Positions 8,076 through 16,874 of a DNA stretch of 64,000 bases are shown piece after piece. Under the pieces are notes generated by a model, which searched no databases, was not told the origin of the DNA, and was given only the letters and a program-made list of their open reading frames with translations. This DNA is from Paenibacillus antri. GTDB lineage: Bacteria; Bacillota; Bacilli; Paenibacillales; YIM-B00363. The translations under genes and the position numbers were made by a program. Position 1 is the first letter of the stretch. Each line of letters opens with the position of its first letter. Where the stretch lies: assembly GCF_005765165.1 (NCBI RefSeq), contig NZ_VCIW01000025.1:37790-101789 (forward strand), read 5' to 3'.

Positions 8076-9554
8076 ATGACGACGACTACGGCATTCAAAG
8101 AAACCTACCGGCCGCAGTTCCATTACTCGCCGCCGACCGCCTGGATGAACGATCCGAACGGCATGGTGTTTTACGAAGGGGAGTACCACCTGTTTTATCA
8201 ATACCACCCGCACGGCACGGTCTGGGGGCCGATGCATTGGGGGCATGCGGCGAGCGCCGACTTGGTCCGCTGGGAGCATCATCCGATCGCATTGATGCCC
8301 GACCGGCACGGCGCGATCTTCTCCGGCAGCGCGGTCGTAGATCGGCGGGACACGACTGGCTTCTTCGGCGGCGGTTCGGGACTCGTCGCGATGTTCACTC
8401 ATCATGCGACGGATGCGGACGGCGCCGTTTCGCAGCGGCAGAGCCTTGCGTACAGCGCGGATAAGGGCCGGACCTGGACGATGTATGCGGGCAACCCGGT
8501 GCTTACGGATCGGCGCTTCGCCGACTTTCGCGACCCGAAGGTGTTCCGCGACGAGGCGAGAGACCGGTGGGGCATGGTGCTCGCGGCCGGCGATCGGATC
8601 ATGATCTATCACTCGCCGAACATGATCGATTGGACGTTCGGCAGCGAATTCGGCGCGAACGAGGGCTCGCACGACGGCGTATGGGAATGCCCGGACTTGT
8701 TCGAGCTGCCCGTGAACGGGGACGAGACGCGGAAGAAGTGGGTGCTGATCGTCAGCATCGGCGCGAAGGCGGACCGCCCGGAAGGCTCCCGAACGCAATA
8801 TTTCGTCGGTTCCTTCGACGGAGAACGGTTCGCGAACGACGCGCCTCCCGAGTCGGTGTCCTGGCTCGACCACGGCCGCGACAATTATGCAGGCGTCACA
8901 TGGTCGGACGTGCCCGAGACGGACGGGCGGCGGTTGTTCGTCGGCTGGATGAGCAACTGGATGTACGCCGACCGGACGCCGACCGAAGAATGGCGCGGCG
9001 CGATGACGCTGCCGCGCGAGCTCGCGCTGCGCGAAGCGGAAGGGCGCTTGACGCTCGTACAGACGCCGGTGCGGGAGCTGGGCGCGCTCCGCGAAGCGGC
9101 GCTGCGGCTAGAAGGCGGATGGCTCGATCCGACGGCGGCGAATCCGTTCGAAGGATTCGCCCTCGACCGATTCGAGATCGAAGCGGAGTTCGAGCTGCGG
9201 GACGCGAGCGAATTCGGTTTCGCCGTCCGCTGCGGCGAAGGGGAAGAGACGCTGATCGGATACGACGCCGCGAACGGCAGCGTGTTCATCGACCGCAGGC
9301 GGTCCGGCGCGACTGCGTTTCATGAACATTTTCCGTGTCGTCACGATGCTGCGCTGTCTCCTCGCGACGGCCGGGTCAAGCTGCGGGTGTTCGTGGATTG
9401 GTCGTCGATCGAGGCGTTCGCGAACGACGGCGAGCTCGCGATGACGGATCTCGTCTTCCCGGCCCCGTCGAGCCGCGGGCTGCGCGCGTACGCGAAGAAC
9501 GGCGGCGTTCGCATCGCGTCGCTGTCGTTGTACCGCCTACAGTCGATTTGGTAG
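8076..9554 (+). CDS. GH32 beta-fructofuranosidase (levanase/invertase type)
   Basis: A 492-residue GH32 enzyme that releases terminal fructose from sucrose or fructan oligosaccharides. All three catalytic signatures are canonical: WMNDPNG with nucleophile Asp26, FRDP with Asp153 and WECPDLF with acid/base Glu204. The C-terminal part from about residue 345 is the GH32 beta-sandwich (VDWSSIEAFANDGE). There is no signal peptide, so it is cytoplasmic. The start at 8076 is preceded by GAGGGGGAGC that overlaps the end of the previous gene, implying coupled translation. It contrasts with its neighbour, where the nucleophile is Glu. Levanase, inulinase or sucrose hydrolase cannot be separated by sequence reading alone. 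Confidence 0.9.
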   Translation: MTTTTAFKETYRPQFHYSPPTAWMNDPNGMVFYEGEYHLFYQYHPHGTVWGPMHWGHAASADLVRWEHHPIALMPDRHGAIFSGSAVVDRRDTTGFFGGGSGLVAMFTHHATDADGAVSQRQSLAYSADKGRTWTMYAGNPVLTDRRFADFRDPKVFRDEARDRWGMVLAAGDRIMIYHSPNMIDWTFGSEFGANEGSHDGVWECPDLFELPVNGDETRKKWVLIVSIGAKADRPEGSRTQYFVGSFDGERFANDAPPESVSWLDHGRDNYAGVTWSDVPETDGRRLFVGWMSNWMYADRTPTEEWRGAMTLPRELALREAEGRLTLVQTPVRELGALREAALRLEGGWLDPTAANPFEGFALDRFEIEAEFELRDASEFGFAVRCGEGEETLIGYDAANGSVFIDRRRSGATAFHEHFPCRHDAALSPRDGRVKLRVFVDWSSIEAFANDGELAMTDLVFPAPSSRGLRAYAKNGGVRIASLSLYRLQSIW

Positions 9555-9654
9555 CGAAATGCGGCCACTGCGGCCTCGCGGAGCGCGGCGCACGGCGGAG
9601 CCGCGTTCCGGCGCCGATTCGCCGATCGGATGCTGGGGCTAAGGAGGGAAATGT

Positions 9655-10605
9655 ATGGAATACGACGTCGTCGCGTTGGGGGAGCTGTTAATCGACTTTA
9701 CGCCGTACGGCGCCGCTGAAGAGGCGTGCTTCCAGAAGAACGCGGGAGGCGCGCCGGCCAACGTGCTGGCCGCATTGGCGAAGCTGGGGAAGCGGACGGG
9801 GTTCATCGGGAAGGTCGGACGAGACCGGTTCGGCGAATATCTCGCGGGCGTGCTTGAACGGCACGGCGTATCGTCCCGCGGGGTGGCGTTCTCCGAAACC
9901 GAGCATACGACGCTGGCCTTCGTCGAGCTGGACGAGCATGGGGAACGATCCTTCGTCTTTTATCGCAAGCCGGGCGCCGATATGACGCTGCGGGAGGACG
10001 AGATCGAATTCGATATGATCGCGAATGCGAACATCGTTCATTTCGGATCGATCTCGATGACGCACGAGCCTTCGAGAAGCGCGACCCTGAAGGCGATTCG
10101 ATTCGCTCGCTCGGGCGGCGCCCTCGTCTCGTTCGACCCGAATTTGCGGCCGCCGTTATGGCCGAGCTTGGACGCCGCCCGAGCGGCGATGCTGGAAGCG
10201 ATGCGGCTCGCGGACGTCGTGAAGGTGTCGGAGGAGGAGCTGGCGTTCCTTACGGGCACGGCCGATCCGGAGTCCGGCTCAAGCCTGTTGTACGAGATGT
10301 TCTCCTCGGCGCTGATTTTCGTTACGAGAGGCGCGAGCGGCTGCTTCTTCCGGGCCGGGGACCGCCGCGGCTTCGTCCCGTCGTATCCGGTGAAGCCGGT
10401 CGATACGACGGGCGCGGGGGACGCGTTCCTCGGCGGCGCGCTGTTCGGCCTGCTCGAAGCGGAGTCCCCGATCGGCGAGCTGAGCGCGGACCGTCTTCGA
10501 CGAATCGCGGCTTTCGGGAATGCGGCGGGGGCGCTCGCGACGACGAGGCGCGGCGGCATTCCGGCGATGCCGAGCCATGCGGAAGTGATCGGCCTCATGG
10601 GTTAA
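9655..10605 (+). CDS. PfkB-family fructokinase
   Basis: A 316-residue sugar kinase of the ribokinase/PfkB family. The N-terminal signature GGAPANVLAALAKLG and the C-terminal DTTGAGDAF (residues 250-258, catalytic base Asp256) are both present. It most likely phosphorylates the fructose released by the two GH32 enzymes, giving fructose 6-phosphate. TAAGGAGGG precedes the ATG. A 100-bp non-coding gap lies before it, but no terminator is visible, so it is probably the last gene of the operon; a hairpin follows at 10631. Confidence 0.88.
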   Translation: MEYDVVALGELLIDFTPYGAAEEACFQKNAGGAPANVLAALAKLGKRTGFIGKVGRDRFGEYLAGVLERHGVSSRGVAFSETEHTTLAFVELDEHGERSFVFYRKPGADMTLREDEIEFDMIANANIVHFGSISMTHEPSRSATLKAIRFARSGGALVSFDPNLRPPLWPSLDAARAAMLEAMRLADVVKVSEEELAFLTGTADPESGSSLLYEMFSSALIFVTRGASGCFFRAGDRRGFVPSYPVKPVDTTGAGDAFLGGALFGLLEAESPIGELSADRLRRIAAFGNAAGALATTRRGGIPAMPSHAEVIGLMG

Positions 10606-10630
10606 CGAAGACATCGCCGCTTCGCGCCAC

Positions 10631-10676
10631 GAAACTCCCTTTTCTCCGCTCAGGAGATCAAGGGAGTTTCTTGCGG
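10631..10676 (+). terminator. Terminator-like hairpin ending the fructan operon
   Basis: GAAACTCCCTT (10631-10641) and AAGGGAGTTTC (10660-10670) form an 11-bp perfect stem. The tail has only a few T residues, so efficiency is uncertain. Confidence 0.6.
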
Positions 10677-10780
10677 AAACGGGAAAAACACAATCCGATA
10701 TAAAGGAATTACAATGCAGGGCGAAACCGTTCTCCTACAATGAATAGGAACTCATTTTCCGATTCTAAGGAGGGACATTC

Positions 10781-13375
10781 ATGAAACGCATCATTCGCAT
10801 CGCTATCGCCGTCGCCCTGGCGCTGCCGACCGGCTTGTCCTGGCACGACGCCCGAGCCGCGGAGCAGGTAACCGCTTATCCCGCCGTCTACGCCCTGGCG
10901 AACGCCGTCGCGGAGCAGGCGAATCCCGACACGCATCTGCCGAAGGCGCACAGCGGAGGCGGGGACGGCGCATACAACATTAAGACGAACGATACGGCGG
11001 CGCGCACCGGCTATTTTAAGTTCCGGGTGGATGCCGAACGCGTCCCGGACGACGCGAACCGCGTCTATTTCAGCTTGAAGGGCAAGTCGAACGCTTCGCA
11101 AGGCACGCTGACGTTCCAAGTGTACGGCCTCGCCGACGACGGCTGGACGGCCGACGAGCTGCAGCACGGCGCGCTCGTCCTTTCGGAGTCGCCGCTTCTG
11201 ACGTGGAATAACGCGCCGCCGATCGACGATACCGCGGTGTTCCTCGGGACCGCGACGACGATCGAGGGCGTCGACACCGAATCGCTCATCGACGTAACGA
11301 GCTTCCTTGAGACGCTCGGCGCCGACGGGGAAGCGACGATCGCCGTCGTCGGAACCTCGAACGGCAACGTGCAAATCTATAATTCGTACAAGACCGGAAC
11401 GTTCGCGAACGAACGCGGGGAGGCCGTGCCGCGCGCGCCGACGCTGCTGCCGCAGAAAGTCGAATCGGTCGACTTCGTCGTCGATCCTTACGACATTCCG
11501 CCGCCGAACGTCACGTCCAGCGCGGACGACGGCAACATCGCCCCGAACGCGGTGGACAACAACCGCTACACTCGCTGGTCGGCCCAAAACACCGCCGAGC
11601 AAGATCAGTACATTACGTTCGACCTCGGCGAGCCGAAGCCGGTCGGATACGTCGGAATCGCGTTCTATAGCGGCGATTCCAGGCAGTCGTTCTTTACGCT
11701 GCAAGCGTCGAACGACGGCGCGGTCTGGACCGACGTCGCGGCGAATGTCGCGAGCTCCGGGGCTTCGCAGCAGATCGAAGCGTTCGATCTTCACGCTTCC
11801 GAGCTGACGACGCGATATCTCCGGTTCGTGGGGCACGGCAACAACTCGGACAACTTAAACTCGCGGGGCTGGAACAGCATTACGGAGTTTCAAGCGTACC
11901 CACCGCATCCGGACGGGGAGACGCCGGTCGTCGAAGCGCCGTACATCGAGCCGGAGCTGCCGCCGGCCGAGCCTTATGCGTTGCCGGGATTGACGAATCC
12001 GGACGGCACGCCGTACGCGGTACATACGCCGAACCCGGTGACGGGCGCGACGCTGAACGTCGTCGCGGATTTCGGCGCCGACCCCGCGGATAACGGGAAC
12101 GACGATACGCCGGCCATCCTCGCGGCGATCGCGGCGGCGGACAGCGGCGACGAGGTGTACTTCCCGAACGGAACGTACAACCTGATCAGCACGATGCCGG
12201 GCGACAGCCAGACGAACTTCCAGCTGAAGAACGGCGTCAACCTTCGCGGCGAGTCGGAGGCGGGGACCGTGCTGAAGTCGTATTTGAACGAGCCGGGCAA
12301 CAGCCGAGCGATCAAGGCGTTCAACAAAAATAACATCTATATTTCCGACTTGACGATTACCGCGCGATACGACGGCGGCTATACAACGGATCCGACCTCG
12401 CAAAATCCCGGCATCGGCGGCTTCGGCAACGGCATCTATATCGATCAATCGGGCGATCAAGGCTCTTACAACATCACGATCGAGCGGGTGACGATCGAGC
12501 ATTTCCAACGCATGGGCATTCGCATCGCCAAGAGTCACGACGTCACAGTGCGTCACAGTACGTTCCGGAAGGCGACCGACGTAGGCGGAGGCGGCGCCGG
12601 ATACGGTATTTCGGTGCAGGGCACGCCGAAGGTCGACACGCTCGGGCTCCCTACCGATACGCGCCATGTCTTGATCGAGCATAACCGGTTCGAAGGCCCG
12701 TATCTCCGCCACGGCGTCGTGGTTCAGTATTACGCGCATAACAACCTCGTCGCGTTCAATACGTTCCTGAACACGCAGCTCGACGCGATCGACCTGCACG
12801 GCGAAGACGAATACTTGAACGAGGTCGCGTACAACCGCGTGGAGAACGTCCCGCGCGGGGGCATCGGGGTCGGCAACACGGGCGGCACGCCGCCGCTTAG
12901 TAATCATGACGCCTCCGGACCGGGCAACTACCTTCACCACAACAGCGTCGTCAATACGCGCGACGGGATCCTTGTTTACATGGGCTCGCCGGGGACGCGG
13001 ATCGAAGCGAACCTGATTACGGGCACGAAGGATTACGAAAATGCCGCCGGGATCAAAATCCTGAACGGCCCCGGCACGATCGTCAAAGACAATGTGATCG
13101 TCGGCAACGAGGCGCCCGGCTTCTGGGGCATTCTGCTGGCGCGCGATCCCGGCGACGTGAACGCGGGAACCGGCGCGGGCGCCGGCGACCCGGTCGACGT
13201 GACGCTGACCGGGAACGTCATTCGCCGCAATACGAACGGGCTGAAGATCGAGGCGGGCGAGCGCATCACGGTGTTGGGGAACGAGATCAAGCAAAATCGC
13301 GGGACGAACGTCCAGGTCGACGTTCCGCTCGCGGAGCACGACTTGAAGCTGAAGAAGGAGAAGCAGGAAAAGTAG
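10781..13375 (+). CDS. Secreted multidomain beta-helix protein with carbohydrate-binding domains
   Basis: An 864-residue exported protein. A signal peptide (MKRIIRIAIAVALALPTG...ARAA) covers about residues 1-27. Residues about 30-225 resemble a DNRLRE/CBM96-type beta-sandwich (TFQVYGLADDGW, LTWNNAPPIDD). Residues about 235-385 are an F5/8-type C (CBM32-like) module (AVDNNRYTRWSAQN, ITFDLG). From about 420 on, NVVADFGADPADNGNDDTPAI opens a right-handed parallel beta-helix of the pectate-lyase superfamily with many short repeats (IRIAKSHDVTVRHSTF, LIEHNRF). It is probably a polysaccharide lyase, hydrolase or epimerase. Position next to fructan genes could suggest a fructan-active enzyme, but no such family is recognised, so the substrate is unknown. 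A good terminator follows. Confidence 0.7.
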   Translation: MKRIIRIAIAVALALPTGLSWHDARAAEQVTAYPAVYALANAVAEQANPDTHLPKAHSGGGDGAYNIKTNDTAARTGYFKFRVDAERVPDDANRVYFSLKGKSNASQGTLTFQVYGLADDGWTADELQHGALVLSESPLLTWNNAPPIDDTAVFLGTATTIEGVDTESLIDVTSFLETLGADGEATIAVVGTSNGNVQIYNSYKTGTFANERGEAVPRAPTLLPQKVESVDFVVDPYDIPPPNVTSSADDGNIAPNAVDNNRYTRWSAQNTAEQDQYITFDLGEPKPVGYVGIAFYSGDSRQSFFTLQASNDGAVWTDVAANVASSGASQQIEAFDLHASELTTRYLRFVGHGNNSDNLNSRGWNSITEFQAYPPHPDGETPVVEAPYIEPELPPAEPYALPGLTNPDGTPYAVHTPNPVTGATLNVVADFGADPADNGNDDTPAILAAIAAADSGDEVYFPNGTYNLISTMPGDSQTNFQLKNGVNLRGESEAGTVLKSYLNEPGNSRAIKAFNKNNIYISDLTITARYDGGYTTDPTSQNPGIGGFGNGIYIDQSGDQGSYNITIERVTIEHFQRMGIRIAKSHDVTVRHSTFRKATDVGGGGAGYGISVQGTPKVDTLGLPTDTRHVLIEHNRFEGPYLRHGVVVQYYAHNNLVAFNTFLNTQLDAIDLHGEDEYLNEVAYNRVENVPRGGIGVGNTGGTPPLSNHDASGPGNYLHHNSVVNTRDGILVYMGSPGTRIEANLITGTKDYENAAGIKILNGPGTIVKDNVIVGNEAPGFWGILLARDPGDVNAGTGAGAGDPVDVTLTGNVIRRNTNGLKIEAGERITVLGNEIKQNRGTNVQVDVPLAEHDLKLKKEKQEK

Positions 13376-13407
13376 GAGATCTTGACCGCCAATCGCTAAG
13401 TCAATCC

Positions 13408-13447
13408 AAAGGCCGCTTTCCGGTTCATGCCGGGAGGCGGCCTTTTT
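13408..13447 (+). terminator. Rho-independent terminator
   Basis: AAAGGCCGC (13408-13416) with CTTTCCGG continuing the stem pairs with CCGGGAGGCGGCCTTT (13430-13445) around a small loop and ends in TTTTT. It closes the beta-helix gene. Confidence 0.8.
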
Positions 13448-13565
13448 CGTTCAGGAGTATCCAATAAATCTAAATCTTTCCGGGTATCCTATGCGGCATG
13501 AGATGAAATCGCTATCGGCGAGGGAGCGGTCCGGCACTACCGAAGGAGGAACAGAGGGAGAACCC

Positions 13566-14348
13566 ATGCGAAACTTCGCGAACGACAATAGCGCAAGGCG
13601 TTTCAAAGCATACGTAAGCGGGTTGGGCACCACGCAGCTGCATCTGCGAAACCCCTGGATCGTCGCTTGGTGGTCGGCGGCCTTCCCCGGTTTCGGACAT
13701 CTTTTGTTGTCCAAATACGTCCGCGGGTATTTATTGTTTGTTTGGGAAGTCCTCGTCAATATCAATGCCAACGTAAATTTGGCCATGGTGTATTCGTTCC
13801 AAGGGCAGCTCGATTTGGCGAAGGACGTATTGAACACGCGCTGGTTATTGGCGTATATTCCCGTTTACATTTTCGGAATATGGGACAGTTATCGCACCAC
13901 TGTGGATTTAAATAAAGTGTACCTCTTGGCGGAACGGGAAAATCACGAGTTTAACTCTTTCGCGATAGGGCCTCTCGAGATCAATTATTTGGACAAGCGA
14001 AATCCGAAAATGTCCGTTTTGTGGTCGCTCGTGATGCCCGGCTTGGGGCAGTTATACATTCATAGGGTCGCGACGGCCGCTTTCGTCATCATATGGTTTG
14101 TAGCTTTCCTGTATCTTTCGCACGCGCTCGAAGGGGTTAGTCACTTGTTTTTAGGGCAAGTCGAACAAGCGACGGCCGTTCTGAAGCCGGAGTGGCTGTT
14201 ATTTCTTCCGTCGGTCATGGGCTTCTCCGTCTATGACGCGTATGTGAATACGGTGGAGAATAACAAGCTGTTCGACAGCGAACAGAAGAAATATTTGCAG
14301 CGTCAGTACCAACGACCGAGTTTTAGGGTAGGCAAAGGAGCGGGTTAG
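13566..14348 (+). CDS. Membrane protein with two tandem TM2-like units
   Basis: A 260-residue integral membrane protein of unknown role. It contains two similar halves: NPWIVAWWSAAFPGFGHLLL (from about residue 31) and NPKMSVLWSLVMPGLGQLYI (from about residue 155), each followed by a second helix and a segment ending in WDSYRTTVDLNKVYL or YDAYVNTVENNKLF. The PGxGxxYxxR-like pattern is that of TM2-type domains, here duplicated. The start at 13566 follows AGGGAGAA; the longer frame from 13491 lacks a site. It is followed 4 bp later by another membrane-protein gene, so the two are likely co-transcribed. Confidence 0.65.
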   Translation: MRNFANDNSARRFKAYVSGLGTTQLHLRNPWIVAWWSAAFPGFGHLLLSKYVRGYLLFVWEVLVNINANVNLAMVYSFQGQLDLAKDVLNTRWLLAYIPVYIFGIWDSYRTTVDLNKVYLLAERENHEFNSFAIGPLEINYLDKRNPKMSVLWSLVMPGLGQLYIHRVATAAFVIIWFVAFLYLSHALEGVSHLFLGQVEQATAVLKPEWLLFLPSVMGFSVYDAYVNTVENNKLFDSEQKKYLQRQYQRPSFRVGKGAG

Positions 14349-14352
14349 GAAA

Positions 14353-14817
14353 ATGATGCAAGTGTTTTCTACATTCGAACACTCTATGTACTTGGAATTG
14401 GCAATCTCGTCGCTGGAGAAGTTCGGGATTCCCAAGGATCGGATCTTTGCGGTCCCGCTCGCCAATCGGACGGAGGAGCGGACGCTCGTAGACACGCTGC
14501 ATCGATCGGACGGAGTGTCGTTGATCGATCTCGGCATGGCGCTGGCGACGGCTTTCTCCGTCATCGGCGCCAGCATCGGCTTCGTGCTGGCTTGGGGGCC
14601 TATCTATTGGGGCTTGATCGGCGGCGCGGCAGGGTTCGTCATAGGATTGGGCATCAAGCTCTTCTATATTAAAGTGATCAAAGCGAAGCAACGCCTCTTG
14701 AAAGGAAAGCATGCCGAGGTGATTCTCGTGGTCGACTGCGATGAAACCAAGGCGGAAAAGGTCGAGTCGATATTGTGGGATCACCTAGCGTTAGGCGTGT
14801 CGAAGGTAAAGACGTAA
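14353..14817 (+). CDS. Small membrane protein, possibly stress related
   Basis: A 154-residue protein with a soluble N-terminal part (FSTFEHSMYLELAISSLEKF) and two glycine-rich membrane helices in residues about 55-100 (GASIGFVLAWGPIYWGLIGG, AAGFVIGLGIKLFYI), then a basic, soluble tail. The helices resemble glycine-zipper hairpins found in stress-associated membrane proteins, but no specific family is recognised. AAAGGAG upstream supports the start. It is probably expressed with the gene before it. Confidence 0.6.
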   Translation: MMQVFSTFEHSMYLELAISSLEKFGIPKDRIFAVPLANRTEERTLVDTLHRSDGVSLIDLGMALATAFSVIGASIGFVLAWGPIYWGLIGGAAGFVIGLGIKLFYIKVIKAKQRLLKGKHAEVILVVDCDETKAEKVESILWDHLALGVSKVKT

Positions 14818-14843
14818 GATTGTTGAATGATATCGATTAATGC

Positions 14844-14874
14844 TTGACATTCCTCCAAAGGGCTAATGTATAAT
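14844..14874 (+). promoter_or_regulatory. Promoter of the GH172 gene
   Basis: A consensus TTGACA (14844-14849) and a consensus TATAAT (14869-14874) are separated by 19 bp, slightly long. Transcription would begin inside the inverted repeat just downstream, which fits a repressible promoter. Confidence 0.65.
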
Positions 14875-14875
14875 A

Positions 14876-14904
14876 ACAAACGATATAAAAAGGTTATCGT
14901 TTGT
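14876..14904. promoter_or_regulatory. Inverted-repeat operator at the GH172 start site
   Basis: ACAAACGATA (14876-14885) and TATCGTTTGT (14895-14904) are perfect 10-bp inverted arms with a 9-bp spacer. The site covers the expected transcription start, so it should bind a repressor. The sequence differs from the TGAAACGTTTCA operators of the fructan operon, so a different regulator is implied. Confidence 0.65.
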
Positions 14905-14941
14905 AGAAAGTCATTCGCTTCTATTTTGGGAGGGTGTCGCC

Positions 14942-16825
14942 GTGCCTAGAGGGATCACGAATATGGAACGGTTCGACCTGCTGCCGGTGCTGCGCGACGG
15001 CGTGCAGGTGCGTTACGAAGGCAGCATCGACAAGCAAGGGCGTAACGCGGATTGGGACTGGTGGCTGTACCGGGAACGCGACGAGTGGGTCATCTTCGAC
15101 GTAGACGGTCCGGGCTGCATTTACAACTTCGTGCAGCACCGATATCCGGAAAGCCGGGAGCCGACGTTCCGGTTTTATTTCGACGGCGAGGAGGCGCCTC
15201 GTTTCGAAATCAAGCCTTCGGAGTTCGGGAGCAAGGCTCCGTTCGTCGCGCCGCTCGCGGACGCCTATCTCGGACCGGAGGACAACGGCCGAGGGCCGAT
15301 CCGCGTCGTGCGCAGCTTCGTGCCGATGCCGTTCGCGAAGTCGTGCAGGGTGACGACGGACCTCCGATTGAAGGGGCCGAACAAGGGAGACGGAGGCTGG
15401 GGCCATATCGTGTACCATGCGTACGACACGGCCGACGAAGTCCGCACGTTCACAGGGACGGAATCGTACGATCGCCTGTTGGACATGTGGCGGAACGTCG
15501 GCTCGGACCCGAAGCCGACGGCGCCGTCCGACGCGCACGCGGTGGAACGGCTCGAGTTGCGCCCCGGCGAGTCGACGACCGTGCTCGAGGAGCGGGGGCC
15601 GGGCAGCGTGGAGGCGATCGTCGCGGAGCTGGCGCACGCCAAGCCGGATGACCTTATGAATGTATGGATTCGGGCGACATGGGACGAACATGCGGATGCG
15701 GACGTGGAATGTCCGATCGGGGTCTTTTTCGCGAACGAGCTTGGGATACACCCCGTCGGGGTGCTGTCGCACGGGCGCCGGCCGGACGGGACGTTCTACC
15801 ATTATTTCCCGATGCCGTATTGGCGAAGCGCGCGTATCGAACTCGTCAATAAGGGCGGCGAGCCCGTAACGTTCGCCCGTTGGGAGACGCGCACGACGAC
15901 GGCGAGGAATGCGCTGTACGAAGAAGGACGGACGGGTTACTTCCGTTCGACGCCGTATTACCGCGCGAAGGCGACGCATGGGGCGGACAGCGTCATCGGG
16001 CGGATTGCCGGTCGCGGTCATCTCGTGGCGGGGCATGTGACCGGGGTGACGCGCAAGCCGGGGCTGATCAGCTGCGAAGGCGACGTGCGCGTCCACATCG
16101 ACGGCATCGCGACGCCGCAGGTGGAGAGCGACGGTTCGGAGAGCTGGGTGTGCTACGGTTGGGGGTTCCCGACGCCGCCGGAGATGAATCCGTCGAGCGC
16201 GTACGACGGCCTTCCGGACAATCCGTGGTCCATGGTCCGGTTGTGCAGCGGCGACTGGTATCCGTTCCAATCCGAGCTCGTCTTCGGCATCGAAGCCGGC
16301 GAATTCAATAACCAGTACATCCGGCATTCGGGGGCGTTGTTTTATTACGGCGTCGACGAGCCGGGTTTGACGCTCACCGACGAACTCGATATCGGCGATC
16401 CGGCGTCCGAAGGTATTCATTCGTATCGAACGTCGGGGAGCCGAGGGTATTATACGTTGGAATCGTATTACGAAGGCGACGACGATCACCGGTCGATCCG
16501 CGATACGGGCCACGAGATCGAAGGCTGGAGCGAGTTCGTGGCGACCGTTCATCCGGAAAATGCCGGGGTCAGACTCCGCAGAAGATCCGACCAGATGACC
16601 GGCCGGCAGAAGGCGAACGTCTATGTCGACGGCGCGCTCGTGACGGAGCGCAGCTGGTACGCGGCGGATCGTAATCCGTACAAGCGGTGGCTGGAGGACG
16701 AGTTCGACGTTCCGGCCGCTTACACGTCGGGGAAGAGCGAGATTACGATTCGTCTGGAGTACGTGCAGGCCGGCGAGACGCGGGCGTGGAACGAATTTTA
16801 CTATTGGATTTATTCCTTGAAATAA
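14942..16825 (+). CDS. GH172 (DUF2961) fructofuranoside/arabinofuranoside-active enzyme
   Basis: A 627-residue protein of the DUF2961 family, now glycoside hydrolase family 172, whose characterised members act on alpha-D-fructofuranosides (difructose dianhydride I synthase/hydrolase) and arabinofuranosides. Family features are GRNADWDWWLYR, VDGPGCIYNFVQHR and FRFYFDGEEAPRFEI in the first 90 residues, within the beta-jelly-roll core. There is no signal peptide. GTG at 14942 follows GGGAGGG. It is monocistronic, with its own promoter, operator and terminator. Given the fructan operon 4 kb upstream, a role on fructose-containing disaccharides or anhydrides is plausible but not shown. Confidence 0.8.
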   Translation: MPRGITNMERFDLLPVLRDGVQVRYEGSIDKQGRNADWDWWLYRERDEWVIFDVDGPGCIYNFVQHRYPESREPTFRFYFDGEEAPRFEIKPSEFGSKAPFVAPLADAYLGPEDNGRGPIRVVRSFVPMPFAKSCRVTTDLRLKGPNKGDGGWGHIVYHAYDTADEVRTFTGTESYDRLLDMWRNVGSDPKPTAPSDAHAVERLELRPGESTTVLEERGPGSVEAIVAELAHAKPDDLMNVWIRATWDEHADADVECPIGVFFANELGIHPVGVLSHGRRPDGTFYHYFPMPYWRSARIELVNKGGEPVTFARWETRTTTARNALYEEGRTGYFRSTPYYRAKATHGADSVIGRIAGRGHLVAGHVTGVTRKPGLISCEGDVRVHIDGIATPQVESDGSESWVCYGWGFPTPPEMNPSSAYDGLPDNPWSMVRLCSGDWYPFQSELVFGIEAGEFNNQYIRHSGALFYYGVDEPGLTLTDELDIGDPASEGIHSYRTSGSRGYYTLESYYEGDDDHRSIRDTGHEIEGWSEFVATVHPENAGVRLRRRSDQMTGRQKANVYVDGALVTERSWYAADRNPYKRWLEDEFDVPAAYTSGKSEITIRLEYVQAGETRAWNEFYYWIYSLK

Positions 16826-16838
16826 GCCAAGCAGAACA

Positions 16839-16874
16839 ACAGCCATGACGGCTTCGTCATGGCTGTATTTTTTT
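16839..16874 (+). terminator. Rho-independent terminator after the GH172 gene
   Basis: ACAGCCATGACG (16839-16850) pairs with CGTCATGGCTGT (16855-16866), loop GCTT, then ATTTTTTTTCC. The stem overlaps the last codon and stop of the convergent gene, so terminator and coding sequence are shared. Confidence 0.85.

Noticed and set aside
9555..9654. Riboswitch before the fructokinase gene
   Set aside because: The gap is G+C-rich without conserved aptamer boxes or a terminator stem.
14921..16846. 641-codon minus-strand frame opposite the GH172 gene
   Set aside because: Composition is dominated by Arg, Val and Pro and there are no domains; the plus-strand frame has clear GH172 motifs, promoter and ribosome site.
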